Part shown: positions 1 through 10,335 of the stretch, piece after piece
Position numbering within the stretch: position 1 is the first letter of the stretch
Layout: every line of letters starts with the position of its first letter
Origin: Sinomonas sp. R1AF57
GTDB lineage: Bacteria > Actinomycetota > Actinomycetes > Actinomycetales > Micrococcaceae
Reading direction: 5' to 3'
DNA: 64,000 nucleotides
Assembly (NCBI RefSeq): GCF_002224485.1
Contig: NZ_CP022463.1
Coordinates: 1,014,644 to 1,078,643, forward strand
Position numbers and translations under genes: made by a program
Notes under the pieces: model-generated
What the model was told of the DNA's origin: nothing
Databases searched by the model: none
Seen by the model: the letters and a program-made list of their open reading frames with translations, nothing else

Positions 1-477
1 CACCTGCTCGAGCACTTCCCGAGCCTGCAGCACGGCCTGGTCATGGTCCAGGAGGAGGTCGCCGACCGACTCGCGGCCGGACCCGGATCGAAGACCTACG
101 GCGTTCCGAGCGTCAAGGCCGCGTGGTACGGGACCATGCGGAAGGCCGGCGTCATCGGCATGAACGTCTTCTGGCCCGCCCCCAAGATCCACTCGGGCCT
201 GGTCGCCTTCACGCGCACCGCACCGCCGCCCACGACGGCGCCCCGCGAGGAGGTCTTCGCCGTGATCGACGCCGCGTTCGCCCAGCGGCGCAAGACGCTC
301 CGTGCGGCCCTCTCCGGCTGGGCCGGGTCCGGGGCCGAGGCCGAGGCGATCCTCCGCGCCGCCGGCGTGGACCCGAGCGCGCGCGGCGAGGTCCTCGGCG
401 TCGCGGAGTTCGCGCGCATCGCCGAGGAGAAGCGCGCCGCAGGCTCCGCATCCGCCGCCGCGGAGGCCCTCGGCTAG
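1..477 (+). CDS. rsmA: 16S rRNA dimethyladenosine transferase RsmA/KsgA, C-terminal part
   Basis: This is the last 158 codons of the enzyme that dimethylates two adjacent adenines in helix 45 of 16S rRNA. The start and the SAM-binding core lie outside the window. The visible part has the family's late core and helical C-terminal domain: [23 protein letters not shown], then [12 protein letters not shown], which is the usual PxPxVxSxxV segment, and [10 protein letters not shown]. The reading frame is open from base 1. ispE follows 10 bases after the stop, the common actinobacterial order. The identification is firm; only the N-terminus is missing. Confidence 0.95.
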   Translation, partial: HLLEHFPSLQHGLVMVQEEVADRLAAGPGSKTYGVPSVKAAWYGTMRKAGVIGMNVFWPAPKIHSGLVAFTRTAPPPTTAPREEVFAVIDAAFAQRRKTLRAALSGWAGSGAEAEAILRAAGVDPSARGEVLGVAEFARIAEEKRAAGSASAAAEALG

Positions 478-487
478 CGTGGGGACC
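475..487 (+). promoter_or_regulatory. Candidate -10 element (TAGCGT) giving a leaderless ispE mRNA
   Basis: TAGCGT at 475-480 includes the rsmA stop codon and ends 7 bases before the ispE ATG, so transcription would start at or next to the start codon. There is no convincing Shine-Dalgarno sequence before ispE. No good -35 hexamer is visible, so the assignment is tentative. Leaderless mRNAs are common in actinobacteria. Confidence 0.35.
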
Positions 488-1438
488 ATGAGCACCCCCC
501 GTCCCCGCTCCGTGAAGGTCAAGGCCCCCGGAAAGGTCAACGTCTCCCTGCGGGTCGGCCCGGCCCGCCCGGACGGCTACCACTCCGTGGCCAGTGTGTA
601 CCTCGCCGTGTCCCTCTTCGAGGAGGTCACGGCGACGAGCACGCCCGAGCCGGGGGTCACCGTCAGCCTCAGCCCGGACAGCACGCTCGACCTCGACGAG
701 CTCGACATCCCCCTCGACGAACGCAACCTCGCGGTCAGGGCGGCCCGGCTCATGGCCGAGGTCACCGAACGGCCCACGGGGGTCCACCTCGAGATCACCA
801 AGCGCGTCCCGGTCGCCGGCGGGATGGGCGGGGGTTCTGCGGACGCCGCTGCTGCCCTCCTCGCCTGCGACGCCCTGTGGGACTCCGGCCTGTCGAAGGA
901 GGAGCTCGCCCACCTCGCGGCCGAGCTCGGCGCCGACGTCCCCTTCGCGCTCCTGGGCGGCGCCGCCGTCGGGCTCGGGGTCGGCGACCAGCTCTCGCCG
1001 GCGCTCGCCACGACACGGCTCGACTGGGTCCTCGTCCCCGCGGAGTACGGCCTCAGCACCCCGCGGGTCTTCGCCGAGCTCGACCGGCTGCGCGCGGCCG
1101 AGGGGTTCGACGCTCCCGAGCCCACCGACGTCGAGCCCGGGATCCTCACCGCGCTGCGCAGCGGCGACGCCGGCGGGCTCCGCCACCTGCTCGTGAACGA
1201 CCTGCAGCGGGCCGCCGTCGAGCTCGCGCCGCAGCTGCGCGACACCCTCGGCTGGGCCGACTCCCACGGCGCGCTGGCCTCGATCGTCTCCGGCTCCGGC
1301 CCGACGGTCGCGCTGCTCGCCGTGGACGCCGCCGCCGCCCAGGACCTCGTCGACTCGTTCGCGCGCCAGGGCGTCGAGGCGCTCGCCGTGCACGGGCCGG
1401 TCGCCGGCGCCAGGATTGTGAGCGACACCGTGCTGTGA
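488..1438 (+). CDS. ispE: 4-diphosphocytidyl-2-C-methyl-D-erythritol kinase IspE
   Basis: This is a GHMP-family kinase of the MEP isoprenoid pathway that phosphorylates CDP-methylerythritol at the 2-hydroxyl. It has 316 residues, normal for IspE. Visible motifs are the N-terminal KAPGKVNVSLRVG substrate segment, the GHMP ATP loop PVAGGMGGGSADAAAAL near residue 100, and the C-terminal IVSGSGPTVALL glycine loop. The start is the ATG in VPW-distal position encoding MSTPRPRSVKVKAPGK; longer readings run into rsmA. It follows rsmA by 10 bases and is followed by an ABC-F gene, the conserved order in Micrococcaceae. Confidence 0.95.
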   Translation: MSTPRPRSVKVKAPGKVNVSLRVGPARPDGYHSVASVYLAVSLFEEVTATSTPEPGVTVSLSPDSTLDLDELDIPLDERNLAVRAARLMAEVTERPTGVHLEITKRVPVAGGMGGGSADAAAALLACDALWDSGLSKEELAHLAAELGADVPFALLGGAAVGLGVGDQLSPALATTRLDWVLVPAEYGLSTPRVFAELDRLRAAEGFDAPEPTDVEPGILTALRSGDAGGLRHLLVNDLQRAAVELAPQLRDTLGWADSHGALASIVSGSGPTVALLAVDAAAAQDLVDSFARQGVEALAVHGPVAGARIVSDTVL

Positions 1439-1442
1439 CGGC

Positions 1443-1448
1443 TAGGCT
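1443..1448 (+). promoter_or_regulatory. Candidate -10 element (TAGGCT) before the ABC-F gene
   Basis: TAGGCT lies just after the ispE stop and about 40 bases before the ABC-F start. TAGGMT-type -10 boxes recur before several genes in this window. No clear -35 box at 16-18 bases is visible, so this is a weak call. Confidence 0.3.
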
Positions 1449-1489
1449 TCTGTCGTCGCTTTCCCCAGCACAGTGAGGACCCCCATCCC

Positions 1490-3321
<1,832 letters not shown>

Positions 3322-3334
<13 letters not shown>

Positions 3335-3351
3335 CCGGTCCTCGAGTAGCC
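3322..3351 (+). repeat. 15-bp tandem duplication across a stop codon
   Basis: GGTCCTCGAGTAGCC occurs twice without interruption (3322-3336 and 3337-3351). The first copy holds the TAG stop of the ABC-F gene, so the second carries a duplicate stop downstream. A similar 17-bp duplication ends the next gene. Confidence 0.85.
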
Positions 3352-3418
3352 GGTGGTTCCTCCGGACGACCGCCCCGGATGTTCACCTCGGCGTCATCCT
3401 TTCGGCACACCCGCTGCG

Positions 3419-3424
3419 TAGGCT
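3419..3424 (+). promoter_or_regulatory. Candidate -10 element (TAGGCT) before the small hypothetical gene
   Basis: TAGGCT lies 42 bases before the ATG at 3467. It fits the TAGGMT -10 pattern seen elsewhere in this window, but a -35 box is not clear. Confidence 0.3.
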
Positions 3425-3466
3425 CGGGACCGGCTGCCGAACGGCAGCGGCAAGGGGGGGAAGGCC

Positions 3467-3670
3467 ATGGGCGCGCGCGGCGACGACTTCGCACTGGTGC
3501 TGCCGGGTGACCCGGTCACCGTCACGGCGCGCGGACGCCTCGCGGTGTCCGGAACGGTCGACGCCGTGGCTCCGGACGGATCGGTCCTGTGGGTCATCGA
3601 GGACGGCGGCCAGGGACGCCACATGGTCCACTGCACGGACCAGGCGACGGTCGTCCGCCACGATCCCTGA
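3467..3670 (+). CDS. Small hypothetical protein (67 aa)
   Basis: This is a short acidic protein with no signal peptide and no membrane segment. It starts MGARGDDFALVL and contains a beta-rich middle (DPVTVTARGRLAVSGTVD) that reads like one small beta-barrel. A purine-rich AGGGGGGAAGG ribosome site lies 5-15 bases before the ATG, and a TAGGCT box lies further upstream, so it looks expressed on its own. I do not recognise a named family, and its function is unknown. Its stop codon lies inside a 17-bp tandem duplication. Confidence 0.65.
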   Translation: MGARGDDFALVLPGDPVTVTARGRLAVSGTVDAVAPDGSVLWVIEDGGQGRHMVHCTDQATVVRHDP

Positions 3671-3692
3671 GCCATCACGATCCCTGAGCCAT
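3659..3692 (+). repeat. 17-bp tandem duplication across a stop codon
   Basis: CACGATCCCTGAGCCAT occurs twice in tandem (3659-3675 and 3676-3692). The first copy contains the TGA stop of the small gene at 3467. This is the second stop-codon duplication within 350 bases. Confidence 0.85.
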
Positions 3693-3712
3693 CACGCGTC
3701 TGCTCCTGCGGC

Positions 3713-3741
3713 TGGCACGCGGGGTGGGCTCGCCCTAGGAT
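3713..3741 (+). promoter_or_regulatory. Promoter of the DedA gene, TGGCAC-17-TAGGAT, leaderless
   Basis: TGGCAC (3713-3718) and TAGGAT (3736-3741) are separated by 17 bases, the optimal sigma-70-type spacing. The -10 box ends 6 bases before the GTG at 3748, so the predicted transcript begins at the start codon. No ribosome-binding site precedes the GTG, which agrees with a leaderless mRNA. Confidence 0.5.
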
Positions 3742-3747
3742 CGACCG

Positions 3748-4383
3748 GTGGGTGACATCGTTGCCGCGGTCCTCTCCATCCCGCCGCTCGCGGCCTACCT
3801 GCTCGTCTTCGCCCTCGTCTTCGCCGAGGACGCGGCCTTCGTCGGCTTCGTGGTCCCCGGGGAGACGGCCGCCGTGGTCGGGGGCGTCATCGCGAACCAG
3901 GGCAAGGCCGACATCTGGGTGATGGTCCCCCTCGTCGTGGTCGCGGCGGTCGCCGGGGACACCGCCGGCTACGAGGTCGGCAAGCACCTGGGCCCGAAGC
4001 TCCTGGGATCCCGCGCCCTGCGCCGCCACCGCGAACGCCTCGGCGACGCGCAGGAGTTCCTGGCGAGGCGCGGGGGATGGGCGGTGTTCCTCGGCCGCTT
4101 CGTCGCCTTCTTCCGGGCCGTGACCCCCGCGCTCGCCGGCGCCTCCCACATGCGCTACCGGACATTCCTCGCCTACAACGCCCTCGGCGGCCTCGTGTGG
4201 GGGATCGGCTTCACCCTGCTGGGGTACCTCGCCGGCGCCTCGTACGAGGCGGTGGCGAAGACCGTGGGGCGGGACGTCGCCGCCGTCGTGGTCGCCGTCG
4301 CGCTCGTCGTGGTGATCGTGTGGCGCGTCCGCAGGTCCCGCCGGAAGCGCCGCGTCCAGCGGCGCAGCGGGGGAGGCCAGTAG
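3748..4383 (+). CDS. DedA family membrane protein
   Basis: This is an integral membrane protein of 211 residues from the DedA/SNARE-associated family, whose members are linked to lipid (undecaprenyl phosphate or phospholipid) flipping. An early hydrophobic helix is followed by the acidic FAEDAAFVGFVVPGE segment and a reentrant region, then the family motif FLGRFVAFFRAVTPALAG (about residues 112-130), YNALGGLVWG, and a final helix VVVAVALVVVIVW. The C-terminus is a basic tail rich in Arg and Lys. The gene stands alone behind its own promoter. The exact lipid substrate cannot be read from sequence. Confidence 0.88.
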   Translation: MGDIVAAVLSIPPLAAYLLVFALVFAEDAAFVGFVVPGETAAVVGGVIANQGKADIWVMVPLVVVAAVAGDTAGYEVGKHLGPKLLGSRALRRHRERLGDAQEFLARRGGWAVFLGRFVAFFRAVTPALAGASHMRYRTFLAYNALGGLVWGIGFTLLGYLAGASYEAVAKTVGRDVAAVVVAVALVVVIVWRVRRSRRKRRVQRRSGGGQ

Positions 4384-4481
4384 GCCGGGCGGGGCACCGG
4401 GCCATCCGTGGCAGAATTGGTCTCTGTGCCGCGCGCCGCGGGCCGTCCCCGTCCTTCCGGGGCCGGGCTGCTGCACAGCAC

Positions 4482-4553
4482 TCCGCCCTGGTGTAATGGC
4501 AGCACGCCGGCCTTTGGAGCCGTGCAGTCTAGGTTCGAATCCTAGGGGCGGAA
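4482..4553 (+). tRNA. tRNA-Gln (anticodon UUG)
   Basis: A cloverleaf of 72 bases folds well. The 7-bp acceptor stem TCCGCCC/GGGCGGA (4482-4488 with 4546-4552) is followed by the discriminator A at 4553. The anticodon loop CTTTGGA carries TTG at positions 34-36. The T arm is CTAGG-TTCGAAT-CCTAG. CCA is not encoded. It stands alone between the DedA gene and glmU. No integrase or duplicated 3-prime end is nearby. Confidence 0.95.
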
Positions 4554-4585
4554 CGTGGCCGCCCCGCCCCCGCGGACGGCGCGGA

Positions 4586-4591
4586 TAGAAT
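4586..4591 (+). promoter_or_regulatory. glmU: Candidate -10 element (TAGAAT) for glmU-prs
   Basis: TAGAAT lies between the tRNA and the glmU GTG, about 48 bases upstream of the start. The surrounding sequence is very GC-rich, so the box stands out. No matching -35 hexamer is visible. Confidence 0.35.
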
Positions 4592-4639
4592 GGCGGAGCC
4601 ACACGCGCCTCAGCCGATCGATCAGGAGAGCCAGCGACA

Positions 4640-6244
4640 GTGAATGCGGACATGCCCGGCAACAGCGTCAACGCACCCGGTGCGGAGTCCGCACAGACCC
4701 CAGAGCGCTCCGAACCCGGCCAGGCGTCGGCAGCCCGGGTCGCAGCCGTCGTCGTCCTCGCGGCCGGCGCCGGGACGCGCATGAAGTCCCGCACTCCCAA
4801 GATCCTCCACGAGCTCGGCGGGAAGTCCATGGTCGCCCACGCGCTCGCGGCAGCCCGGGGCCTCGCGCCCGAGCGCCTCGCCGCTGTCGTGCGGCACGAG
4901 AGGGACCGCGTTGCCGAGCACATCGCGTCCGTGGACCCGGACGCCGTCATCGTGGACCAGGATGAGGTGCCCGGCACGGGCCGGGCGGTCGAGGCCGCGA
5001 TCGAGGCGCTCGACGCCGCCGTGGCCGCCGAGGGCGGCTCCCTCGCCGGCACGGTCGTGGTCACCTACGGCGACGTGCCCCTGCTCACCACCGAGCTGCT
5101 CGCCGAGCTCGTCCGCGAGCACGAGGCGGGCGGCAACGCCGTCACGGTTCTCACGGCCGTCCTCGACGACGCGACCGGCTACGGCAGGATCCTGCGGGGC
5201 GGCGACGGCACGGTGACCGGCATCCGCGAGCACAAGGACGCCACCGAGGACGAGCGCGCGATCCGCGAGGTGAACTCCGGGATCTACGCCTTCGACGCGG
5301 CAGTCCTCCGCGACGCGCTCAAGCAGGTCACCACCGAGAATGCCCAGGGCGAGAAGTACCTCACCGACGTGCTCGCGATCGCCCGCGAGGCCGGCGGCCG
5401 GGTCGCGGCGCTGGCCACGACGGACCGCTGGCAGGTCGAGGGCGCCAACGACCGCATCCAGCTCCAGGCGCTCGCCGCCGAGCACAACCGCCGCACCGTC
5501 GAGGCGTGGATGCGCGCCGGCGTCACCGTGGTCGATCCTGCGACGACGTGGATCGATGCGACCGTCCGCCTGGCCGAGGACGTCACCGTCAAGCCCAACA
5601 CCCAGCTCCACGGGGGCACGGTGATTGAGCGCGACGCGGTGATCGGCCCGGACACCACGCTCACCGACGTGCTGGTGGGGGAGGGTGCCACCGTGAAGCG
5701 GACCGACGGCACGAAGGCCGAGATCGGCGCCGGTGCGACGGTGGGCCCGTTCACCTACCTCCGCCCCGGCACCAGGCTGGGCCCGGAGGGCAAGATCGGC
5801 GCGTTCTACGAGACGAAGAACGCCGTGATCGGGCGCGGCGCGAAGCTCTCGCACCTCGGCTACGTCGGCGACGCCGAGGTGGGCGAGGGGACCAACATCG
5901 GCTGCGGCAACATCACGGCCAACTACGACGGGGTCAACAAGCACCGCACCGTGATCGGGGCGCACGTCCGCACCGCGTCGAACACCGTCTTCGTGGCCCC
6001 CGTGACCGTGGGCGACGGCGCCTACACGGGCGCGGGCGCCATCGTGCGCAAGGACGTGCCGGCCGGAGCCCTGGCCCTGTCCGTCGCGCCGCAGCGCAAC
6101 GCGGAGGGGTGGACGGAGGCGAACCGCGCCGGCTCGCCGTCCGCCGCGGCGGCTGCCCAGGCCCGCACCGCTGCCGCGCAGGCCCGCGAGGCCGCTGAGA
6201 CTTCCCAGTCCGCCGCATCCCCGACGAAAGAAGAAGGCAAGTAG
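4640..6244 (+). CDS. glmU: Bifunctional UDP-GlcNAc pyrophosphorylase / GlcN-1-P acetyltransferase GlmU
   Basis: It makes UDP-N-acetylglucosamine for peptidoglycan: the C-terminal domain acetylates GlcN-1-P and the N-terminal domain uridylates the product. It has 534 residues, a little longer than the usual 450-490. Motifs are the nucleotidyl loop LAAGAGTRMKS near residue 45, YGDVPLL, NSGIYAF, then a left-handed beta-helix of hexapeptide repeats with KLSHLGYVGDAEVG and NITANYDGVNKHRT. The extra length is an Ala-rich N-terminal lead and a C-terminal Ala/Gln/Glu-rich tail (about the last 45 residues). The start is a GTG preceded by AGGAG. It is immediately followed by prs. Confidence 0.96.
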   Translation: MNADMPGNSVNAPGAESAQTPERSEPGQASAARVAAVVVLAAGAGTRMKSRTPKILHELGGKSMVAHALAAARGLAPERLAAVVRHERDRVAEHIASVDPDAVIVDQDEVPGTGRAVEAAIEALDAAVAAEGGSLAGTVVVTYGDVPLLTTELLAELVREHEAGGNAVTVLTAVLDDATGYGRILRGGDGTVTGIREHKDATEDERAIREVNSGIYAFDAAVLRDALKQVTTENAQGEKYLTDVLAIAREAGGRVAALATTDRWQVEGANDRIQLQALAAEHNRRTVEAWMRAGVTVVDPATTWIDATVRLAEDVTVKPNTQLHGGTVIERDAVIGPDTTLTDVLVGEGATVKRTDGTKAEIGAGATVGPFTYLRPGTRLGPEGKIGAFYETKNAVIGRGAKLSHLGYVGDAEVGEGTNIGCGNITANYDGVNKHRTVIGAHVRTASNTVFVAPVTVGDGAYTGAGAIVRKDVPAGALALSVAPQRNAEGWTEANRAGSPSAAAAAQARTAAAQAREAAETSQSAASPTKEEGK

Positions 6245-7225
6245 ATGACCGACATCACGGCACACGGCGAGAAGCGCCTGGTCCTCGCCTCCGGGCGAGC
6301 CCACCCGGAGCTCGCGCAGGAGATCGCCAAGGAGCTCGGCACCGAGCTGCTGCCGACGTCGGCGTATGACTTCGCCAACGGCGAGACGTACGTCCGGTTC
6401 GAGGAGAGCGTGCGCGGCACGGACGCCTTCGTGATCCAGGCCCATCCGGCGCCGATCAACAACTGGATCATGGAGCAGCTCATCATGATCGATTCGCTCA
6501 AGCGCGCGAGCGCCAAGCGGATCACGGTCGTCTCCCCGTTCTACCCGTACGCCCGGCAGGACAAGAAGCACCGCGGCCGCGAGCCCATCTCGGCCCGCCT
6601 CATGTCGGACCTGTACAAGACGGCCGGCGCGGACAGGCTCATGAGCGTGGACCTGCACACGGCGCAGATCCAGGGCTTCTTCGACGGCCCGGTCGACCAC
6701 CTCATGGCGATCCCGCTGCTGGCCGACTACGTGCGCACCCGCGTGGACCTGAACAAGGTCACGGTCGTCTCCCCGGACACCGGCCGAGTCCGCGTCGCGG
6801 AGCAGTGGGCCGAGCGCCTCGGCGGCGCCCCGCTCGCCTTCGTCCACAAGTCGCGCGACGTCAACGTCCCCAACTCGGCGGTGTCCAAGACCGTGGTCGG
6901 CCAGATTGAGGGCCGCGACTGCGTCCTCATCGACGACATGATCGACACCGGCGGCACGATCTCGGGCGCCGTGACGGTCCTGAAGAACGCCGGGGCCCGC
7001 TCGGTGATCATCGCCGCGACCCACGCCGTGTTCTCCGATCCCGCGGCGCAGCGGCTCGCCGAGTCGGGCGCGCGCGAGGTCGTCGTCACGAACACCCTCC
7101 CGATCCCGCCGGAGAAGCGCTTCGAGCAGCTCACGGTGCTCTCGATCGCGCCGCTCATCGCCCGCGCGATCCACGAGGTCTTCGACGACGGCTCCGTCAC
7201 GAGCCTCTTCGACGGCCGCAGCTGA
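6245..7225 (+). CDS. prs: Ribose-phosphate pyrophosphokinase
   Basis: It makes PRPP from ribose-5-phosphate and ATP for nucleotide, histidine and tryptophan synthesis. It has 326 residues, normal for class I PRPP synthetases. Visible motifs are FANGETYVRFEESVRG, the ATP loop YARQDKKHRGREPISARL, the VDLHTAQIQGFF metal-site segment, VVSPDTGRVRVA, and the PRPP-binding loop CVLIDDMIDTGGTISGA. The ATG directly follows the glmU stop with no gap, so the two are cotranscribed. The glmU-prs pair is the standard actinobacterial arrangement. Confidence 0.96.
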   Translation: MTDITAHGEKRLVLASGRAHPELAQEIAKELGTELLPTSAYDFANGETYVRFEESVRGTDAFVIQAHPAPINNWIMEQLIMIDSLKRASAKRITVVSPFYPYARQDKKHRGREPISARLMSDLYKTAGADRLMSVDLHTAQIQGFFDGPVDHLMAIPLLADYVRTRVDLNKVTVVSPDTGRVRVAEQWAERLGGAPLAFVHKSRDVNVPNSAVSKTVVGQIEGRDCVLIDDMIDTGGTISGAVTVLKNAGARSVIIAATHAVFSDPAAQRLAESGAREVVVTNTLPIPPEKRFEQLTVLSIAPLIARAIHEVFDDGSVTSLFDGRS

Positions 7226-7242
7226 TATGGAGTAGTCCGCTG

Positions 7243-7969
7243 TCAAGTGGGCATGGCGAGGCGCTGCCGGGAGGAGTCCTGGCGGCGCCTCTTTGCTCCG
7301 CTGGAGGGGTGGTCGGCGAGCGTGTCGTTGGGCGACGCGCGGTCAGGCTGATAAGCCCACCCACCGGGCGTGCAGGCGCCTGTTGCCCTCATCGCCGCAG
7401 AACCGTGCCGCGGTCGCGCATCGTCTTCCCGACCGTGTAGCGGGCCCGGTGGTGTCAGGCGGCCTCGACCGGGAGCCGGCGGACGTGGGCGTTGCCGGTC
7501 TTGGTGATCGGCCCTTGCGCGCGGGAGGCGCCCGAGGAACGCTCGGAGGGGCAGGCCGACGAAGGAGCCGACGTGGTCCCGGTGAACCGGTGCCAGTCCC
7601 CGATCTCCACCGCGAGGGCGAACCCGGTCAGCGTGCTCACCCCCGCAGGCAGCCCAGACGGTGCTCGTCCGGGGCGACCTCGCTGCCGGCTCCCCGATCG
7701 CATGGTCGAGCCGGTCGCTGCGGGCCCTGACCGTCAGCACAGCCTCGCAGTGGAGTCGAAGGCCATCCGGGTCGCCCTCGAGCCCAGCGCCGGGGCCACC
7801 TCGCGGCGAAGCCATGCGTCATGGGTCCCGGTCCAGGCCTCTCCGCCCCTGTGATAGACGATCCCGTGGCGCAGCAGCAGCTTCGATAGCCGGTGCCGGG
7901 CCCGCCCCAGGTCTTCGCGGCAGTCCTCCTGCGCCCGCACCAGATCCCGCGCGGCCTCCTGTGCGAGCG
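7243..7969 (-). pseudogene. Degenerate IS110-family transposase (C-terminal part)
   Basis: The minus strand encodes, in several shifted frames, the C-terminal half of an IS110/IS116/IS902 DEDD transposase. Pieces include EDCREDLGRARHRLSKLLL with the RHGIVYHRGGEAWTGTHDAW region (about 7740-7940), LTVRARSDRLDHAIGE, then GVSTLTGFALAVEIGDWHRF and GPITKTGNAHVRRL (about 7455-7640), and finally RRLHARWVG near 7360. At least three frameshifts and stops separate these blocks, and the N-terminal catalytic part is absent. The piece is joined near 7970 to an IS256 remnant. It cannot make a functional transposase. Confidence 0.8.
7258..7294 (+). terminator. Hairpin after prs, possible intrinsic terminator
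   Basis: GAGGCGC (7258-7264) pairs with GCGCCTC (7285-7291), and the inner GCC-GGA and TCC-GGC arms extend it to about 15 pairs with wobbles and a GGAG loop, followed by TTT. It begins 33 bases after the prs stop. It may lie in IS-derived DNA, so its role in ending glmU-prs transcription is inferred. Confidence 0.45.
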
Positions 7970-8583
7970 TCGTAGACGGACTTGAGGCCCCGGGAGATCG
8001 CCCCCCAGTCCTGCCGGGACGCGTAGCGGAAGCTGTTGAGCATCAGGTGCACGATGCAGGTCTGCACGATCGTGGCCGGGCACACATTGCCCACCGCGTC
8101 GGGGAGCCCCTTGAGGTCGTCGCAGACGAGCCTCAGGACGTTCTCGAGGCGGTTGCGGATCTCGGCGAGGACCTGCTGCCAGTACTTCGCGCCTTTGCCA
8201 CCGTCCCCGGCCCACCCGCCCAGGATGTCCCAGTTCCCCTCGGTGGTGACGGCGAGGGCGATATAGATCGGCCGGTCAGCTGCCTGCCCGTCGCGGACGT
8301 TGGCGCGGATGCGGTCGATGAACACCCCCGGGCAGACCGGGTCCAGTGGATGTGGACATCGGCCAAGTGGACCGAGATGCCCCGGTGCGTCACCCCCCGC
8401 GCGCTGAGCGAGAGGACGATGTCCTCGATCGAGCCAGCCCCCGCAGCCGCTTGGCCATGGCCACCGGCTCAAACGTGCCCGCCCGGTCCCGGGCCAGGTC
8501 GATCTGAAGCGGTCCGGGCTTCGTCAGGCCGTCTTGGACCGCACCTCCTGCGTCGGAGTTGCCACCTTTGAAAGTGCAGTCCC
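7970..8583 (-). pseudogene. Degenerate IS256-family (mutator) transposase, left copy
   Basis: Reading leftward from an IS-like end at 8583, the frames encode DLARDRAGTFEPVAMAKRL, then VFIDRIRANVRDG, YIALAVTTEGNWDILG, AKYWQQVLAEIRNR, LVCDDLKGLPDAVGNV and ATIVQTCIVHLMLNSFRYAS. These are the core DDE region of IS256/mutator transposases. The N-terminal DNA-binding block is deleted, one or more frameshifts occur around 8390-8470, and the coding sequence is cut near 7970, where IS110 sequence begins. It is a nonfunctional remnant. Confidence 0.85.
8543..8583 (-). repeat. IS256-like terminal end, left copy
   Basis: On the minus strand this 41-base stretch starts GGGACTGCACTTT and ends GACGCAGGAGGT. 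It matches the plus-strand sequence at 10449-10490 with a handful of differences, so the two ends form an inverted pair around the gene at 8701. Confidence 0.75.
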
Positions 8584-8700
8584 GGCGCCTAGAATAGTCC
8601 GATCCGCGAGCCGGGTCAGGGTCTGAAGTTGATCGGCTGGACCGGCCTGAACGTTCCGTAAACTGTCCACTTGTCTGGCCGCTGCGAATGAGGGGAGACA

Positions 8701-10335
8701 TTGAGGGACGCAATTGGCTTCCGGCCTCTCTGTGCCGGTTGGTGGCCCTCTGGAGTCCGCCCTCGCGTGGTGTTAGGCGTAGCACTCGTCGTCGGGGTGG
8801 TCGTCCCGCTGGGGTTGGCTGTTCTGACCCGCAGTATCGCGATTCCCCACAATGACGCGTGGTCTCATGCAATAATCGGGCGCACCTTTGCCGAGACGGG
8901 GCAGATCGTACTGGTGGGTTGGAACCGGTCGTCCTTGGTCGGTCAGATCGTCGCGCTGGGTCCACTCGCCGGGTCCGTGGTGGCTGAGCAGGTCTGGGTC
9001 GCGATCATGGCCGCGGTTGGGCTTATAGCGACCCAACGGTTTGTCACGGCACGGGGAGGCGACGATGCCGGAGCCTTCGCGGCACTGGCCGTAGCCGCCG
9101 TCCCGGAGTTTGGCCTGCTTGGCACCTCCTATATGGCGGACATGCCAGCCTTCGTTGCCGTGATCCTGGCCGCAACGGTCGCCGACACCGCCCTCGCTTC
9201 CAGTAGACAGTGGGTGCTGTCCGTCGCGCTGGCCGTGGGGCTATGGGGAGTCACGATCCGTGAGCAAGCGCTCATCGCCCCGGTCGCCATCGGCCTCGCA
9301 GCGGTCTGGATCATGCGTGGCCGGTCTCGCGTGCTCGCTCTGGTCCAGTCGATCGCGTTCGGCGTCGCATTCATCGTGTTCGAGCTGTGGCGGCGTTCTC
9401 TTCCGTTCGGCGATCCACCGAGTTTCCAGCCGAGTGTGGGGCACCTAATCGCTGTCTCTGTGGCGGGTGCCTTTACATTGGGGCTGATCGCGAGCCCTCT
9501 GATCCTAGGGACCCGGGTCAGTTTGAACTGGCGCCACTGGGCTACGTGGGTATTCGTTCCCGCGAGCGTAGCAGTCTCGGCGATATGGGTCGTGGTTCGC
9601 TGGCCCAACACGCTGATGGGCAACTACATGGGGGTCGGGGGAGCATATGCCGCGGCCTCGGTTGGGACGCGGAAGGTCTTGCCCGATGGCGTGTGGGCTG
9701 CCACGATGGCGCTCGCTGTGCTCTCGGCGGGAATGGTGTGTGCGATTCTCCTGCGAGCACTGTCTCACCTGTGGCAGAACCGGCGCCGCCAGAGCAACAA
9801 GGTTCTGCGAGATCCCCTGCCGACCCTAATGCTGTCCATGCTTCTCATAGGGACATTGATCCAGGCCGCCATGGGACAAGAGATCTTCAGTCGATACTTT
9901 CTGCCCGTTGTCCCCCTGGCGGCGGCCCTTCTGATGCCATTCTGGAGGACTATTCCCCGCATCGCCTACGCGGCGGTTACGATCAACGTGGGACTGGGCC
10001 TACTACTCACCAGCGATGCACTGTCCTATGACGCGGCGCGCTGGCAGGCCGCCGAGCAACTGGTGGCACAAGGAGTGCCGCCCACAGCGATCAACGCAGG
10101 ACTTGAGTGGATTGGCACCCATGCCGAACTACCAGCTGACCGGCGAGGACTTGAAACCCACCCCAATTCGGCGCTTCCCCGCATCCTTAACATGTTTCCA
10201 GAATCCACCGAGTGCTATGTGATCAGCGGAGACCCAACTCTCCAGCTTCCACAAGTTGCCGGCCTCGAGTACCGGCGCTGGGGCGTGTCCGGGCGAGCGC
10301 AGGTGTACGTGTACGCACAACGCCCGTGCCGATGA
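8701..10335 (+). CDS. Integral membrane protein, probable lipid-linked-sugar glycosyltransferase (GT39/ArnT-like)
   Basis: This protein of 544 residues has roughly ten or more hydrophobic segments, beginning VVLGVALVVGVVVPLGLAVL. After the first helix comes IPHNDAWSHAIIGRTF, with an acidic residue in the first outside loop, the position of the catalytic Asp in polyprenyl-phosphate-dependent GT-C enzymes. Other segments are LLGTSYMADMPAFVAVIL and FSRYFLPVVPLAAALLMPFW. The start appears to be TTG at 8701 with GGGGAG upstream. It is clearly lower in GC and uses more A/T-ending codons than its neighbours. It is bracketed by two opposed IS256 ends, so it is probably acquired DNA. Family assignment is by topology and the loop motif; the substrate is unknown. 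Confidence 0.7.
   Translation: MRDAIGFRPLCAGWWPSGVRPRVVLGVALVVGVVVPLGLAVLTRSIAIPHNDAWSHAIIGRTFAETGQIVLVGWNRSSLVGQIVALGPLAGSVVAEQVWVAIMAAVGLIATQRFVTARGGDDAGAFAALAVAAVPEFGLLGTSYMADMPAFVAVILAATVADTALASSRQWVLSVALAVGLWGVTIREQALIAPVAIGLAAVWIMRGRSRVLALVQSIAFGVAFIVFELWRRSLPFGDPPSFQPSVGHLIAVSVAGAFTLGLIASPLILGTRVSLNWRHWATWVFVPASVAVSAIWVVVRWPNTLMGNYMGVGGAYAAASVGTRKVLPDGVWAATMALAVLSAGMVCAILLRALSHLWQNRRRQSNKVLRDPLPTLMLSMLLIGTLIQAAMGQEIFSRYFLPVVPLAAALLMPFWRTIPRIAYAAVTINVGLGLLLTSDALSYDAARWQAAEQLVAQGVPPTAINAGLEWIGTHAELPADRRGLETHPNSALPRILNMFPESTECYVISGDPTLQLPQVAGLEYRRWGVSGRAQVYVYAQRPCR

Noticed and set aside
4482-4553. tRNA-Gln as an integration site
   Set aside because: No integrase gene and no duplicated tRNA 3-prime end downstream; glmU and prs follow normally.
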